Positions 44,892 to 54,909 are shown, counted from the first letter of the stretch. The stretch is DNA of 64,000 nt from WTXA01 sp964415195 (GCA_964415195.1 CAYPYD010000005.1:97546-161545); one strand, 5' to 3'. Numbers and translations: made by a program. Notes: a model not told the origin generated them from the sequence alone.

Positions 44892-47800
44892 ATATTTTAC
44901 TTAACTCCTCAATAAATATCTTCTTGTCATATTTCCCATTATTTAAGACTCTATACTTTTTCCTGTTCTTGCAAATCTTTAAATACTTACAATACTTACA
45001 ACCACTTTCTTCGTTTTTGTAATAATATGGAGCAACCTTGAAATCCCCATTGATGATTTTTTTAGCATGATCTTCGATTTTCTCATTTGTAAATTTTCTA
45101 ATCAAATCATATTCAGTTGGTTCGATTGTATTACTATCCTTAAACCCTTCAGGCATTAAAATATCCTGATCCTTTTCCTTAACTATAAGTCCTGTGGTTC
45201 TATCTTTGTTATATTCTTCAATTAAACTATTATACAATACACCTGCCGGTATCATATTTTCACTTGATAAAGCATTTAGGTATACAAACAATTGAAAATC
45301 AATACCATCTCTAGATTTTCTAAAGTCAATTTTCTTGCCTTTTAGTTTATAATCAATTATCCTTACAAAGTTTTTGCCATCATATTTTAAGATGTCGACT
45401 CTGTCTATTTTTCCTTCTAAATGTATATTATGCCCATCATCAAGAATCAATCTATATTCTGGAAAGGTCTTTAAAGGTCCAAACTCAGCTTCATAATAAC
45501 TAGGTTTAAATTGTGAATTTATTATTTCATTTCTTAAAACTTCGACTAAATTCAACCCTTCATCCTTTATTTTATTTAACCTATAAGTTAATTGATGGCT
45601 ATCAAATTTTAATAAGTTATTATCTTTATACTCTTCGATAAAATGATTTTCAATAATTTCTCTAGTATCATTATTATTGTCAATATACCAATTTTTCTTC
45701 CCAATACTTTCAAGAACATGGTGATATATATTTCCAATATCCATAGAATTTATTTCATATTCTTTTTCTTCTGATGGATTGATACCATACTTTATAAAAA
45801 AACTGTAAGGACATTTACCATATTCTTCTAGTTTACTGATTGTAAAAAAAGGTTCCTTATCATTAAAAAGTATTTTTCTAACAATTTCTTTGTCTATTTT
45901 ACCTTCATTGTTTTCTATTCTATTATAGGTAAAAAGATTATTTAAAAAAACTCCAAATTCTAAAAATATCCTATTATATTTCTCTTTCGATATTTCTATT
46001 AGCCCACCTTGACTTGATTTTATTACATTTAACAAACTAATATTCTTTGAATAAAAATATTGGTTATTTTTGACTGAAGGAGAGTCAATCAGAGAAATAT
46101 TAAAAACATTTTTGATAGATTTCAGAATATAGGCAGGCTTTATACCTTCACCCTTACTGTCACTTAAGCTATAACTTATATAAAGTAAATCATTAGGAAT
46201 TGTTAAGGTGAAATAGAGCTCCATATTTCTAGTCAACTGTTTAGATAAATCATCTTTTTTCCAGTTTAGAACTTCTTCCAGTAAAGCTGATTCATCAAGA
46301 GGAAATAAAGGATTTGTTGATATTTTTTCTGGCAGAAAACCTTCATTAGCACCAATTATAAACAAGACATCTGTGGATTCTTTAAATCCATCTTGACTAT
46401 TTATTACCATGACTTCATTATCATTTACTGGAAGAATACTTAAAAATTCTCGCTCAAGAGAGTTTTTAAGTAATTGTTGTAGCTCATTGTTAGTACAGTC
46501 TTTTTCACCTAAAAAACTTACCATTTGATCAAGTATTTCTAGCAAAGTATTCCAAAATTGTGTATTAATATAAACATTCTTAAAGTTTCCATTCAACTTG
46601 AATTCTTCAATATTTTCTGACAATTTTTCATATACTTTTAAATCAGATAATACTTGATACAGACTTGCAACTTTTTCTCTTATTGTTATACCTTTTAGAT
46701 TTATTCGGATAAGCTTTATTAAATCAAAAACTCTTTTTCTTATTAATTCAATATCAGAATTTTCAAAGTTTCTTTCCCATTTGTTGTAATTGATTCCATT
46801 TTCTTTGACATATTTTTCTAATATTTCAATTTCATCAAAGTCAAAGTCTAAAAATCCAGTTTTTAGCATATTTATAATATCTTCTGTCTTACAATCATCA
46901 ATTAGATTTATTAATGATATTAATAATCTTGCTATAGGATGATTATGTATAAATACTTTTTCATCAATAAATAAAGGAACATCATACAGTTTCCTATAAA
47001 GTTTTAAATAATTTCGATAAGCATCAATATTATTACAAACTATTTTTATATCATTATATTTATAGCCATCATCAACAATTTTGATGATATTTTCAAATAA
47101 ATTTTTAACCTCTTCATCTATATTTGTAAAATTTGCTAATTTAATGCCAGATATTTCTTTTTGGAATTTTATTATTTTATTATGTGAAAGAATACTTTCT
47201 AAATGAGCTACTTCTTTAGATTTATAATACTGATTTTCTAAAATAGTACTTTTATTATCTATATTGTTCATTTCTGCAAATTTATGTAGATTTTGATATA
47301 CATTTTGACTAATTATATTAAATTCACTATTTTTAACATCAATATTCAAAGCTAAGGTCAAAGTTTTTGCAGATTTAATTAATTCCTTAACTATTTTTAA
47401 CTGTTGATTCGAAAATGTATAGAAATCATCAATGAAAAAATGAGATTGCCCAATACTATTTGAAGCACTGATAGATTCGAGTAATCTATCATTAAAAGTT
47501 ATATCATCAATATAACCATCTATAAGATATTCTTGGTATTTATCTTTAATTAAAGATATTTCTTTGATTTTCATTAATAAATCTTGATTATTCGAAAATT
47601 TTCCACTGTTAAGGTCTTGATTATTGAGGTCTCTTAAATCGTTGATAACTCTATTTATTTCTTCTAATGTACTAGTTTTTGCTTTTTTAAAAAATTGTAA
47701 ATCAACATCTAATTCATTGATTATTTTGTTTAAAATGAGTAACTGTCCTTGTTCATTTAAGAATGTTCTTGAACGTAAATCAGTATTTTTCATTAATAAG

Positions 47801-48009
47801 TTTCCAAGCTTTTTGAAACTTACAACCTGAATATCTAATAATCCTTTATTTTTTAATCTTGAGATAATTTTGTTTTCAGTATCAAGAGTACTTTGTTCTG
47901 GAACTAAAAAATAGCATATTTCCTTTGAGTCAATATGCTTTTTTAAAATATTCGTCATATATTGGCTTTTACCACTTTTTCTTCTTCCTAGAACAAATTC
48001 AATACTCAT
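44875..48009 (-). CDS. addB: ATP-dependent helicase/nuclease subunit B
   Basis: AddB, the Chi-recognising, iron-sulfur-stapled nuclease subunit. Walker A-like GRRKSGKS near residue 8; C-terminal nuclease with GKIDRVDILKYDG and VRIIDYKLKGK. The 4Fe-4S cysteines are the one in YGKCPYSFF plus Cys1004, Cys1007 and Cys1013 in CKYCKYLKIC. 1044 residues, a little shorter than the B. subtilis protein. The region is very AT-rich. It follows the DprA-like gene by 9 bases. Confidence 0.97.
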   Translation of the reverse strand: MSIEFVLGRRKSGKSQYMTNILKKHIDSKEICYFLVPEQSTLDTENKIISRLKNKGLLDIQVVSFKKLGNLLMKNTDLRSRTFLNEQGQLLILNKIINELDVDLQFFKKAKTSTLEEINRVINDLRDLNNQDLNSGKFSNNQDLLMKIKEISLIKDKYQEYLIDGYIDDITFNDRLLESISASNSIGQSHFFIDDFYTFSNQQLKIVKELIKSAKTLTLALNIDVKNSEFNIISQNVYQNLHKFAEMNNIDNKSTILENQYYKSKEVAHLESILSHNKIIKFQKEISGIKLANFTNIDEEVKNLFENIIKIVDDGYKYNDIKIVCNNIDAYRNYLKLYRKLYDVPLFIDEKVFIHNHPIARLLISLINLIDDCKTEDIINMLKTGFLDFDFDEIEILEKYVKENGINYNKWERNFENSDIELIRKRVFDLIKLIRINLKGITIREKVASLYQVLSDLKVYEKLSENIEEFKLNGNFKNVYINTQFWNTLLEILDQMVSFLGEKDCTNNELQQLLKNSLEREFLSILPVNDNEVMVINSQDGFKESTDVLFIIGANEGFLPEKISTNPLFPLDESALLEEVLNWKKDDLSKQLTRNMELYFTLTIPNDLLYISYSLSDSKGEGIKPAYILKSIKNVFNISLIDSPSVKNNQYFYSKNISLLNVIKSSQGGLIEISKEKYNRIFLEFGVFLNNLFTYNRIENNEGKIDKEIVRKILFNDKEPFFTISKLEEYGKCPYSFFIKYGINPSEEKEYEINSMDIGNIYHHVLESIGKKNWYIDNNNDTREIIENHFIEEYKDNNLLKFDSHQLTYRLNKIKDEGLNLVEVLRNEIINSQFKPSYYEAEFGPLKTFPEYRLILDDGHNIHLEGKIDRVDILKYDGKNFVRIIDYKLKGKKIDFRKSRDGIDFQLFVYLNALSSENMIPAGVLYNSLIEEYNKDRTTGLIVKEKDQDILMPEGFKDSNTIEPTEYDLIRKFTNEKIEDHAKKIINGDFKVAPYYYKNEESGCKYCKYLKICKNRKKYRVLNNGKYDKKIFIEELSKIYAKLD

Positions 48010-48018
48010 TTTAACCTA

Positions 48019-49146
48019 CTAACTCAAGACAATCTTTATTTGTCTTATAAAATCGTCATAATCCCTATAAAGGATTATTCCTTTTTTATTAATGTATTTT
48101 TCTAGCCATTTGTTATTTGTATCGATTTTACTTGGGTACGGCATAAATATAACCCTACCCTGTTTCAAGGAGTATTCTATCTGTTTATAGTCACCTTCTT
48201 GATACTTTTTATCTACAATTACGGTAAATTGAGAAATACCACTTAAAGTTATTCCCCTTATTGGAAATTGCCATCTTTTACCTGGTGCTGAAGGACAATA
48301 TTGAGATATGACTAAGCCATCTCTTGATAAATCTTTTTGTAATTGTTCATTTTCTTTTGGATATGCCTTATTTAAAGGTGTGCCTAGGACTCCAATAGAT
48401 GGCATACGATTATTTACTACTGTGTTTAAAACCACTGTATCAATACCTTTTGCCAAACCAGAAGCAATAATATATCCTTTTTCTCCTAGGAATTTTGTTA
48501 TTTTATATGCTAAATCCTTTTCTTCAAATATTGGAGCTTTTGAACCAATAATTGAGACAATTGGCTTATTAAGTAATTCTCTATGTCCTCTTAAAAAAAG
48601 AAAAGGTGGTGGACCATCAATCCTTTTAAGCTCAAAAGGATAATATTCTTCGTTGACACCAATTATATGATCAGTAGCCAGCAACTTTTCAAATCCTCTT
48701 AAAACTGATTCATATCTTGATAAAAAGGATTCATTACTAACACCGAAATAACCAGCTATTAAATCCATTTTATAAAATAATGGCTTTGTAAAATCCACTT
48801 TTTCCTTTAAATCTTTATATGTTGCAGCTGTTTTTTTGTATGCATAATTAAAGTAACTTTGAATAGTAAAATAATTTATTGCCTCTTGAATGGAATCCTT
48901 ATTGTTTTTCAACAGTTCTACATTCCTTGGTGCCTGAATTTCTTTACCTATACTACTTCCACTATAACGTCTTTCTTCTAAATCTCTTTTTAAAAATAAT
49001 GTTCCAGAAGGATTCATTTTTACAGGTAAAATATCACCCTTATGAACCAGTTTATTCAATCTTTGCACACTTATTCCTAGAAACTCTGCAGCTTCCTTAG
49101 CAAACATGATTTCATCCGCTATAATTGTTTTTAACTTGTCATCCAT
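48019..49146 (-). CDS. DprA/Smf-like protein with N-terminal helix-turn-helix
   Basis: A 375-residue protein. Residues about 10-55 form an excisionase/MerR-like helix-turn-helix (MFAKEAAEFLGISVQRLNKL). After a helical linker, residues 196-345 form a DprA/Smf-like Rossmann fold: VSIIGSK (DprA has GSR), ASGLAKGID (228-236), IGVLGTPLNKAYPKEN (YPxxN) and QFPIRGITLSG where DprA has FPxRNRIIAG. Several consensus residues differ, so it is a diverged DprA relative; whether it loads RecA is unknown. The ATG at 49144-49146 has GGAGG upstream. It leads the addB-addA-rmuC operon behind its own promoter. Confidence 0.82.
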   Translation of the reverse strand: MDDKLKTIIADEIMFAKEAAEFLGISVQRLNKLVHKGDILPVKMNPSGTLFLKRDLEERRYSGSSIGKEIQAPRNVELLKNNKDSIQEAINYFTIQSYFNYAYKKTAATYKDLKEKVDFTKPLFYKMDLIAGYFGVSNESFLSRYESVLRGFEKLLATDHIIGVNEEYYPFELKRIDGPPPFLFLRGHRELLNKPIVSIIGSKAPIFEEKDLAYKITKFLGEKGYIIASGLAKGIDTVVLNTVVNNRMPSIGVLGTPLNKAYPKENEQLQKDLSRDGLVISQYCPSAPGKRWQFPIRGITLSGISQFTVIVDKKYQEGDYKQIEYSLKQGRVIFMPYPSKIDTNNKWLEKYINKKGIILYRDYDDFIRQIKIVLS

Positions 49147-49175
49147 GGCATCCTCCAAAAATTAACTTTAACTTA

Positions 49176-49204
49176 ATTCTATATCAAAGGTTTAAAAACT
49201 TCAA
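49176..49204 (-). promoter_or_regulatory. Promoter of the dprA-like/addBA operon
   Basis: TTGAAG (49199-49204) and TAGAAT (49176-49181) with a 17-base spacer on the minus strand, in the short gap after smpB. The 12-kb unit from the dprA-like gene to TraB has no other strong promoter that I can see. Confidence 0.6.
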
Positions 49205-49212
49205 CAACTTGA

Positions 49213-49671
49213 CTAAATACTATTTCGATTATCTTTCATGGCTCTATCTATTTGTCTAGCAGCTTCTTTTTTTGCTAAAGTATCTCTTTTATCATATAAT
49301 TTCTTTCCTTTGGCAAGTGCAATTTCAACTTTAACTTTCCCATTATCATTTATGTAAAAAGACAATGGGACTAAAGTTAAACCTTCTTCTTTAATTTTAC
49401 CAATCAACCTCATTATTTCTTTCTTGTGTAAAAGCAATTTCCTGCTTCTTAATGGATCATGGTTATGAATATTGCCTTCTTCAAAAGGACTAATATGAAC
49501 ACCATCAAGAAAGATCTCACCATTTTTTATATTGCCATAGCTATCTTTTAAGTTTAATCGTCTTTTTCTTAATGATTTCATTTCAGTTCCAGTAAGTACT
49601 ATTCCTGCTTCAAATTTATCAATAATAAAATAGTCATGATATGCTTTTCTATTTTCTGCTAGTTTTATCAA
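49213..49671 (-). CDS. smpB: SsrA-binding protein SmpB
   Basis: Binds tmRNA and rescues stalled ribosomes. LAENRKAYHDYFI, EAGIVLTGTEMKSLR and the C-terminal KKLYDKRDTLAKKEA are the family motifs. The start is uncertain: the reading frame extends to a GTG at 49680, but AGGAAG touches that GTG, while the TTG at 49669-49671 has AGGAAGGTG at good spacing. The shorter product is 152 residues and starts MIKLAENRKA. It overlaps the rnr 3' end. No ssrA gene was seen nearby. Confidence 0.93.
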   Translation of the reverse strand: MIKLAENRKAYHDYFIIDKFEAGIVLTGTEMKSLRKRRLNLKDSYGNIKNGEIFLDGVHISPFEEGNIHNHDPLRSRKLLLHKKEIMRLIGKIKEEGLTLVPLSFYINDNGKVKVEIALAKGKKLYDKRDTLAKKEAARQIDRAMKDNRNSI

Positions 49672-51790
49672 CAGTTTCACCTTCCTCTAAGTTGAAATCG
49701 AGACGTCCAGTTAAAATGTCAGCCTTTACTAATTTAACTTTAATCGGATCACCAATTCTAAATCTTACCTTGTTGCCAGAATCTCTAACAACCATCTCCT
49801 TATCAAAAAAAGTATGAAATCCCTTCAAAGTAGCAAATGGTAAAAAACCTTCTGTAAGGTTCTCTAATTGAATGAATAAACCACTACCAATCATACCAGA
49901 TATTTTTCCATTGAATACATCACCAACATAGGCTTTCATGTACTCAACACTTTTAATTTTATCAACTTCTCTTTCAGCACTTTCAGCTATAATTTCTCTT
50001 TCACTTGACTGTACAGCTGAGCGATATGAATTAATATTAATCTTGGTTTTTTCATTTTCATCTGGAAGTTTTTCTTTCATATATCTTTTTAAAATTCTAT
50101 GCACTTCTAAATCTGGATATCTCCTGATTGGAGAAGTGAAATGACAATAATAAGTAACTGAAAGCCCAAAATGTCCCAAAGGTTTAATATCATACCTCGC
50201 ATGGCTCATTGATCTTAACAAAAGATTCATCATCATTTCTTTCATAGGATGACCATCTAGTTTATCAATAATTTCTTGATATTGTTTCGGATAGATTTTC
50301 CCATTACTATCTAATTTTAGCTTTAATGCATATGGTTCAGCTATAGTATTAAAATTGTTTATACCTTCAAGTGGAGGTTCTTCATGAACCCTATAAATAC
50401 ATGGTGCAGTTAGCCAATAAAGGTGTTCTGCTACCGTTTCATTTGCTATAAGCATAAATTCTTCAATAAGGGATTCTGCTTGGTTCCTAACTCTTTTAGC
50501 TAATTCAATGGCTTTTCCATTTTCATCTACAAAAATTTTTAATTCAGGGAAATCAAAGAATACTGCTCCTCTTGCGGCTCTCATTTTTGTTAGAACATCA
50601 GATAATTCTGCCATTAAATCAAACCATGGAAATAATTCCTTATACTCTTCCAATTCATTGACTTGTTCAGGTTCATCCTCACGATTTAAAATTTTAGCTA
50701 CATTGGTGTACGTCATTCTTTTATTAGATTTAATTACAGATGGAAATATTTCATAATTTGTAACTTTTCCATGTTTATCTATATCCATCATTGCTGTCAT
50801 GGCAAGTCTATCTATTCCTTGTTTTAAACTACAAATTCCGTTAGAAAGATCCACAGGAAGCATAGGTAGAACTCTATCAGGGAAATATACACTAGTAGCT
50901 CTTACGAAGGCTTCCTTGTCAATAGTATCACCGCTTTTTACATAGTGGCTTACATCAGCAATATGGACACCTAAAGTGTATCCTTCACCTTTACGTTCTA
51001 TAGAAATAGCATCATCGAAATCTCGTGCATCTTCACCATCAATTGTTACAATCAATAAATCTCTCAAGTCTTTTCTACTGCTAATTTCTTCATCAGTTAC
51101 CTCATGAGCTGCATTTGAAGCTGCTTTTAATACTTCTTCAGGAAACTCTTTAGGCAGGTTATATTTGATCATCACTTCTTCAATAGCAATATCTGCTTCA
51201 TCAAGATCAGTTGCTAATCCAATAACTTCAATTAATCCTAAATTATTATTATCAGGATATTTAACTATTTTAGAAAATACTCTATCACCCTTTTTTAAAC
51301 TAAAATCGTCGGATCTGTATTTGCCGAAAATTTTCTTATCTATAGGGATAATTGTAATTTTACCTTTATAATAGACAGCTTCTCCTATAAAACTTTTGGT
51401 TCCTCTACTTATAATTCTTTCAACTTTTGCTTCTTTATTTTTACCACTGGTTTTCGCAACAAGCTTAGCAAGCACTATATCGTTATTTTGAGCATCCTTC
51501 AGGCTTTTATTAGGTATGAAGAACTCTGCTCTTGTTGATTTTTCTTGAAAAAAACCAAAGCCTTTTTCATTCGTACTTATGATACCAAGCATCATACCTT
51601 TTTCTTTTATTGATATATATCTACCTTTTTTAGTTGAATATATGAGTCCATCAGCCATTAATTCTAAGATAATCTTTTCGACTATTAACTTATCATCACT
51701 TGATAATTCCCAAAGTTCTACCATTTCATCTAAATTCATGGGCTTATAATCTTTATTATTTATTTTTTCTAAAATATATTCTTTATCCAT
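49649..51790 (-). CDS. rnr: Ribonuclease R
   Basis: Processive 3'-5' exoribonuclease of the RNB family, important for structured RNA and, with SmpB-tmRNA, for decay of defective messages. N-terminal helix-turn-helix and cold-shock domains, RNB core with DGEDARDFDDAIS and the later RVHEEP segment, then the S1 domain (GDVFNGKISGMIGSGLFIQL). 713 residues. AAGGAG precedes the ATG. It overlaps smpB, and a terminator lies just upstream, so it depends on read-through or an unseen promoter. Confidence 0.97.
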   Translation of the reverse strand: MDKEYILEKINNKDYKPMNLDEMVELWELSSDDKLIVEKIILELMADGLIYSTKKGRYISIKEKGMMLGIISTNEKGFGFFQEKSTRAEFFIPNKSLKDAQNNDIVLAKLVAKTSGKNKEAKVERIISRGTKSFIGEAVYYKGKITIIPIDKKIFGKYRSDDFSLKKGDRVFSKIVKYPDNNNLGLIEVIGLATDLDEADIAIEEVMIKYNLPKEFPEEVLKAASNAAHEVTDEEISSRKDLRDLLIVTIDGEDARDFDDAISIERKGEGYTLGVHIADVSHYVKSGDTIDKEAFVRATSVYFPDRVLPMLPVDLSNGICSLKQGIDRLAMTAMMDIDKHGKVTNYEIFPSVIKSNKRMTYTNVAKILNREDEPEQVNELEEYKELFPWFDLMAELSDVLTKMRAARGAVFFDFPELKIFVDENGKAIELAKRVRNQAESLIEEFMLIANETVAEHLYWLTAPCIYRVHEEPPLEGINNFNTIAEPYALKLKLDSNGKIYPKQYQEIIDKLDGHPMKEMMMNLLLRSMSHARYDIKPLGHFGLSVTYYCHFTSPIRRYPDLEVHRILKRYMKEKLPDENEKTKININSYRSAVQSSEREIIAESAEREVDKIKSVEYMKAYVGDVFNGKISGMIGSGLFIQLENLTEGFLPFATLKGFHTFFDKEMVVRDSGNKVRFRIGDPIKVKLVKADILTGRLDFNLEEGETVDKTSRK

Positions 51791-51803
51791 AAAATCTCCT
51801 TTT

Positions 51804-51836
51804 TGAAAAAAAGCTATTGCCTGAGCAATAGCTTTT
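51804..51836 (-). terminator. Intrinsic terminator after secG
   Basis: AAAAGCTATTGC-TCAG-GCAATAGCTTTTTTT on the minus strand, a 12-bp stem with a T-run, about 6 bases after the secG stop. It ends the glycolysis-secG operon but leaves very little space before rnr. Confidence 0.92.
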
Positions 51837-51841
51837 CAATA

Positions 51842-52066
51842 TTAACTAATTACGGCTAATACTAAGGTCAATAATATAAACAAAACTGACAAGACTATTG
51901 TTACTTTTTTCAACAGAACTTCTGTTTTATTTTTACTATATCTATTATCTCCTAATACAGGAGCCGATCCTTGGAAACTATCTGTCTTGCTTGGCTGGAT
52001 TAAGACCACACCTATCAACAAGAGTGAAATTATACCTATTGCAATTGATAAAAATATTTGCATCAT
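51842..52066 (-). CDS. secG: Preprotein translocase subunit SecG
   Basis: Small SecYEG component. Two helices (about 3-22 and 52-72) separated by a polar loop with QPSKTDSFQGSAPVLG, the conserved SecG loop. 74 residues; the next codon is also ATG and has better spacing to AGGAGG. It follows eno by 7 bases. secG next to eno and rnr is common in Firmicutes. Confidence 0.94.
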   Translation of the reverse strand: MMQIFLSIAIGIISLLLIGVVLIQPSKTDSFQGSAPVLGDNRYSKNKTEVLLKKVTIVLSVLFILLTLVLAVIS

Positions 52067-52073
52067 GTACCTC

Positions 52074-53369
52074 CTATTTATTTTTTAAATTGTAGAATGT
52101 TTTCAAACCTTTATAAACAGCTAAATCACCTAATTCATCTTCAATTCTTAACAATTGGTTGTATTTAGCAACTCTGTCACTTCTTGAAGGGGCACCAGTC
52201 TTGATTTGACCAGCATTTGTAGCAACAGCTATATCAGCAATTGTTGTATCTTCAGTTTCACCTGATCTGTGTGATATAACAGCTGTATAACCGGCTTTTT
52301 GGGCCATTTCAATGGCATTTAAAGTTTCTGTTAATGTACCAATCTGGTTTACTTTGATTAAAATAGCATTAGCAGTATTATTTTCTATGCCTCTTTCAAG
52401 TCTAGTTGTATTTGTAACAAACAAATCGTCACCAACAATTTGAAGTCTGTCACCTAGAAGTTCAGTTTTTAATTTAAATCCATCCCAATCTTCTTCTGAT
52501 AATCCATCTTCAATTGAAATAATTGGATACTTGTCGATCAATTCCTTATAATAGTTGATCATCTCTTCAGTTGATAACTCTCTGTTTTCACCTTTTAATT
52601 CATATTTTTTGGTTTTAGTGTTATATATTTCAGTTGCTGCAGGGTCCATTGCAATCATGAAATCATCTTTTAATTTATATCCAGCTTTTTCTATTGCACT
52701 GCAAATATAAATTAAAGCTTCTTCGTTAGATTTTAAATCTGGTGCAAATCCACCTTCATCACCAACTGCAGTATTCAAACCTTCGTCATTTAAAACTTTT
52801 TTCAAGCTATGAAATACTTCCGCACACATTCTTAGTGCTTCAGAAAAACTTGGTGCGCCTACAGGCATAATCATAAATTCTTGGAAATCTACAGTATTAT
52901 CAGCGTGTTTTCCACCATTTACAATATTCATCATTGGAACTGGCAATTGCTTGCTGTTTACTCCTCCAATATATCTATATAATGGCATTCCAAGTGACTC
53001 TGCAGTAGCTTTTGCAACAGCTAAGGAAACTCCCAATAATGCATTGGCACCTAATCTACCCTTATTTTCAGTACCATCTAGCTCACACAGTATAGCATCT
53101 ATTCCTATTTGATCTTCACTATCCAGACCAATTAATTCTGGAGCGATTTCGCCATTAATGTTTTCAACAGCTTGCAGAACACCTTTACCAAGGTATCTAT
53201 TTTTGTCTCCGTCTCTTAATTCTACTGCTTCAAAAGCACCTGTAGAAGCTCCGCTTGGAACTCCTGCTCTTCCCATAAAACCTTCTTCTAAATAGACTTC
53301 AACCTCTACTGTTGGATTTCCTCTAGAATCTAGTATCTCTCTAGCATATACATCTGTAATAATTCCCAT
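52074..53369 (-). CDS. eno: Enolase
   Basis: Converts 2-phosphoglycerate to phosphoenolpyruvate. ARGILDSRGNPTVEVEV-type start, substrate loop GVPSGASTG, metal ligands in AMDPAATE, SIEDGL and VGDDL, and the SHRSGETEDTTIADIAVA signature. 431 residues. Last glycolytic gene of the gapA-pgk/tpi-gpmI-eno operon; AGGAGG upstream. Confidence 0.99.
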   Translation of the reverse strand: MGIITDVYAREILDSRGNPTVEVEVYLEEGFMGRAGVPSGASTGAFEAVELRDGDKNRYLGKGVLQAVENINGEIAPELIGLDSEDQIGIDAILCELDGTENKGRLGANALLGVSLAVAKATAESLGMPLYRYIGGVNSKQLPVPMMNIVNGGKHADNTVDFQEFMIMPVGAPSFSEALRMCAEVFHSLKKVLNDEGLNTAVGDEGGFAPDLKSNEEALIYICSAIEKAGYKLKDDFMIAMDPAATEIYNTKTKKYELKGENRELSTEEMINYYKELIDKYPIISIEDGLSEEDWDGFKLKTELLGDRLQIVGDDLFVTNTTRLERGIENNTANAILIKVNQIGTLTETLNAIEMAQKAGYTAVISHRSGETEDTTIADIAVATNAGQIKTGAPSRSDRVAKYNQLLRIEDELGDLAVYKGLKTFYNLKNK

Positions 53370-53388
53370 AACTTATTTCCTCCTTTAA

Positions 53389-54909
53389 TTAATTCTTTAT
53401 TAATGAAGTACCAGTCATTTCTTCTGGTATTTCTAAATCTAACAATTTTAATATTGTCGGGCTAATATCTCTTAGCGAGAGGCCAACTTCTTTTCTAACT
53501 TCCATATCCTTATTGCTCACTACTATAAAAGGAACTGGATTGGTGGTATGTGCAGTAATTGTTTCCTTAAGTTCCTTGTTATACATACATTCACAATTTC
53601 CATGGTCTGCAGTAATTAATAGAACTCCATCTAATGCCTTCACTGACTTCTCTATTTTACCAAGACATTCATCAACTGCTTCAACTGCTTTTATAGCAGC
53701 AGGTATATTACCTGTATGTCCAACCATATCACCATTAGCAAAATTTATAATGATTACTTCGTGCTTTTTCGCTTCTAAAACTTCTAAAACCTTTTGTGTT
53801 ACTTCGTAAACACTCATTTCAGGTTTAAGGTCATAGGTTGCTACATTAGGTGAAGGAACAAGAATTCTATCTTCACCAATATTAGGTTCTTCAACCCCTC
53901 CATTAAAAAAGAAAGTTACATGTGCATACTTTTCTGTTTCTGCAATCCTAATTTGTTTAATTCCATTTTTACTTAGATATTCTCCAAGAGTATTATTTAG
54001 TTTATCTGATGGAAAAGCTATCGGAGCACCAAGATTTTCATCATATTCAGACATACAAACATAGTTAACTTTAATATTTTTTCTTGGAAATTCAGAAAAA
54101 TCACTTTTCACTAAAACTTCAGAAATTTCTCTAGCTCGGTCTCCTCTAAAGTTGAAGAAAATTAATGAATCTCCCTCTTCAAGACCTTTATAATTTCCAA
54201 TTATAGTTGGTATCACAAACTCATCATTGACATCATTTGCATAACTATTCTCTACAGCTTCTAAAGCAGTTTTAACTTTGAGTCCGTCACCAAAAGCCAA
54301 TGCCTTATAACCAAGTTCTAACCTGTCCCATCTTTTGTCCCTATCCATAGCATAATATCTACCTTGAATAGTGGCAATTTCCCCTAGTCCAAGATTATTC
54401 ATAAAATTTTCGATTGAAATTATATATTCTTCAGCTGACCTTGGAGGAACATCTCTTCCATCTAAGAATGCGTGAATATATACTTTTTCCAAATTGAGAT
54501 TCTTAGCCATTTCCAATAATGCCATAATATGACTTATATGACTATGAACTCCACCATCAGATAATAAGCCCATTAAATGCAAAGCTTTACCACTTGTTTT
54601 GGCTTGTTTCATATTTTCTAAAAGGATTTCATTTTTAAAAAATTTACCCGTGTTGATTTCGTTGTCGATTTTAGTTAGATCTTGATAGACAACTCTACCA
54701 CTTCCAATATTCATGTGTCCAACTTCAGAATTACCCATTTGTCCAATTGGTAAACCTACATCTAATCCAGATGTTATTAATTTTGTATTGGGATTTTCTT
54801 TGATTATTCTTGAATAATTAGGAGTATTTGCTAATTTAATTGCATTAGCTTCTTTCGATTCTTCTATACCCCATCCATCCAGTATTAATAATACAACTGG
54901 TTTTATCAT
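53389..54909 (-). CDS. gpmI: 2,3-bisphosphoglycerate-independent phosphoglycerate mutase
   Basis: Manganese-dependent mutase interconverting 3- and 2-phosphoglycerate. ILDGWG metal motif at the N-terminus, phosphoserine loop MGNSEVGHMNIGSGR, DGRDVPPRS, and the C-terminal NFANGDMVGHTG and TADHGNCE metal motifs. 506 residues. It lies 9 bases after pgk/tpi. Confidence 0.98.
   Translation of the reverse strand: MIKPVVLLILDGWGIEESKEANAIKLANTPNYSRIIKENPNTKLITSGLDVGLPIGQMGNSEVGHMNIGSGRVVYQDLTKIDNEINTGKFFKNEILLENMKQAKTSGKALHLMGLLSDGGVHSHISHIMALLEMAKNLNLEKVYIHAFLDGRDVPPRSAEEYIISIENFMNNLGLGEIATIQGRYYAMDRDKRWDRLELGYKALAFGDGLKVKTALEAVENSYANDVNDEFVIPTIIGNYKGLEEGDSLIFFNFRGDRAREISEVLVKSDFSEFPRKNIKVNYVCMSEYDENLGAPIAFPSDKLNNTLGEYLSKNGIKQIRIAETEKYAHVTFFFNGGVEEPNIGEDRILVPSPNVATYDLKPEMSVYEVTQKVLEVLEAKKHEVIIINFANGDMVGHTGNIPAAIKAVEAVDECLGKIEKSVKALDGVLLITADHGNCECMYNKELKETITAHTTNPVPFIVVSNKDMEVRKEVGLSLRDISPTILKLLDLEIPEEMTGTSLIKN

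Noticed and set aside
49147..49212. Possible tmRNA (ssrA) gene after smpB
   Set aside because: The gap is only 66 bases and contains a promoter; tmRNA is about 350 bases.
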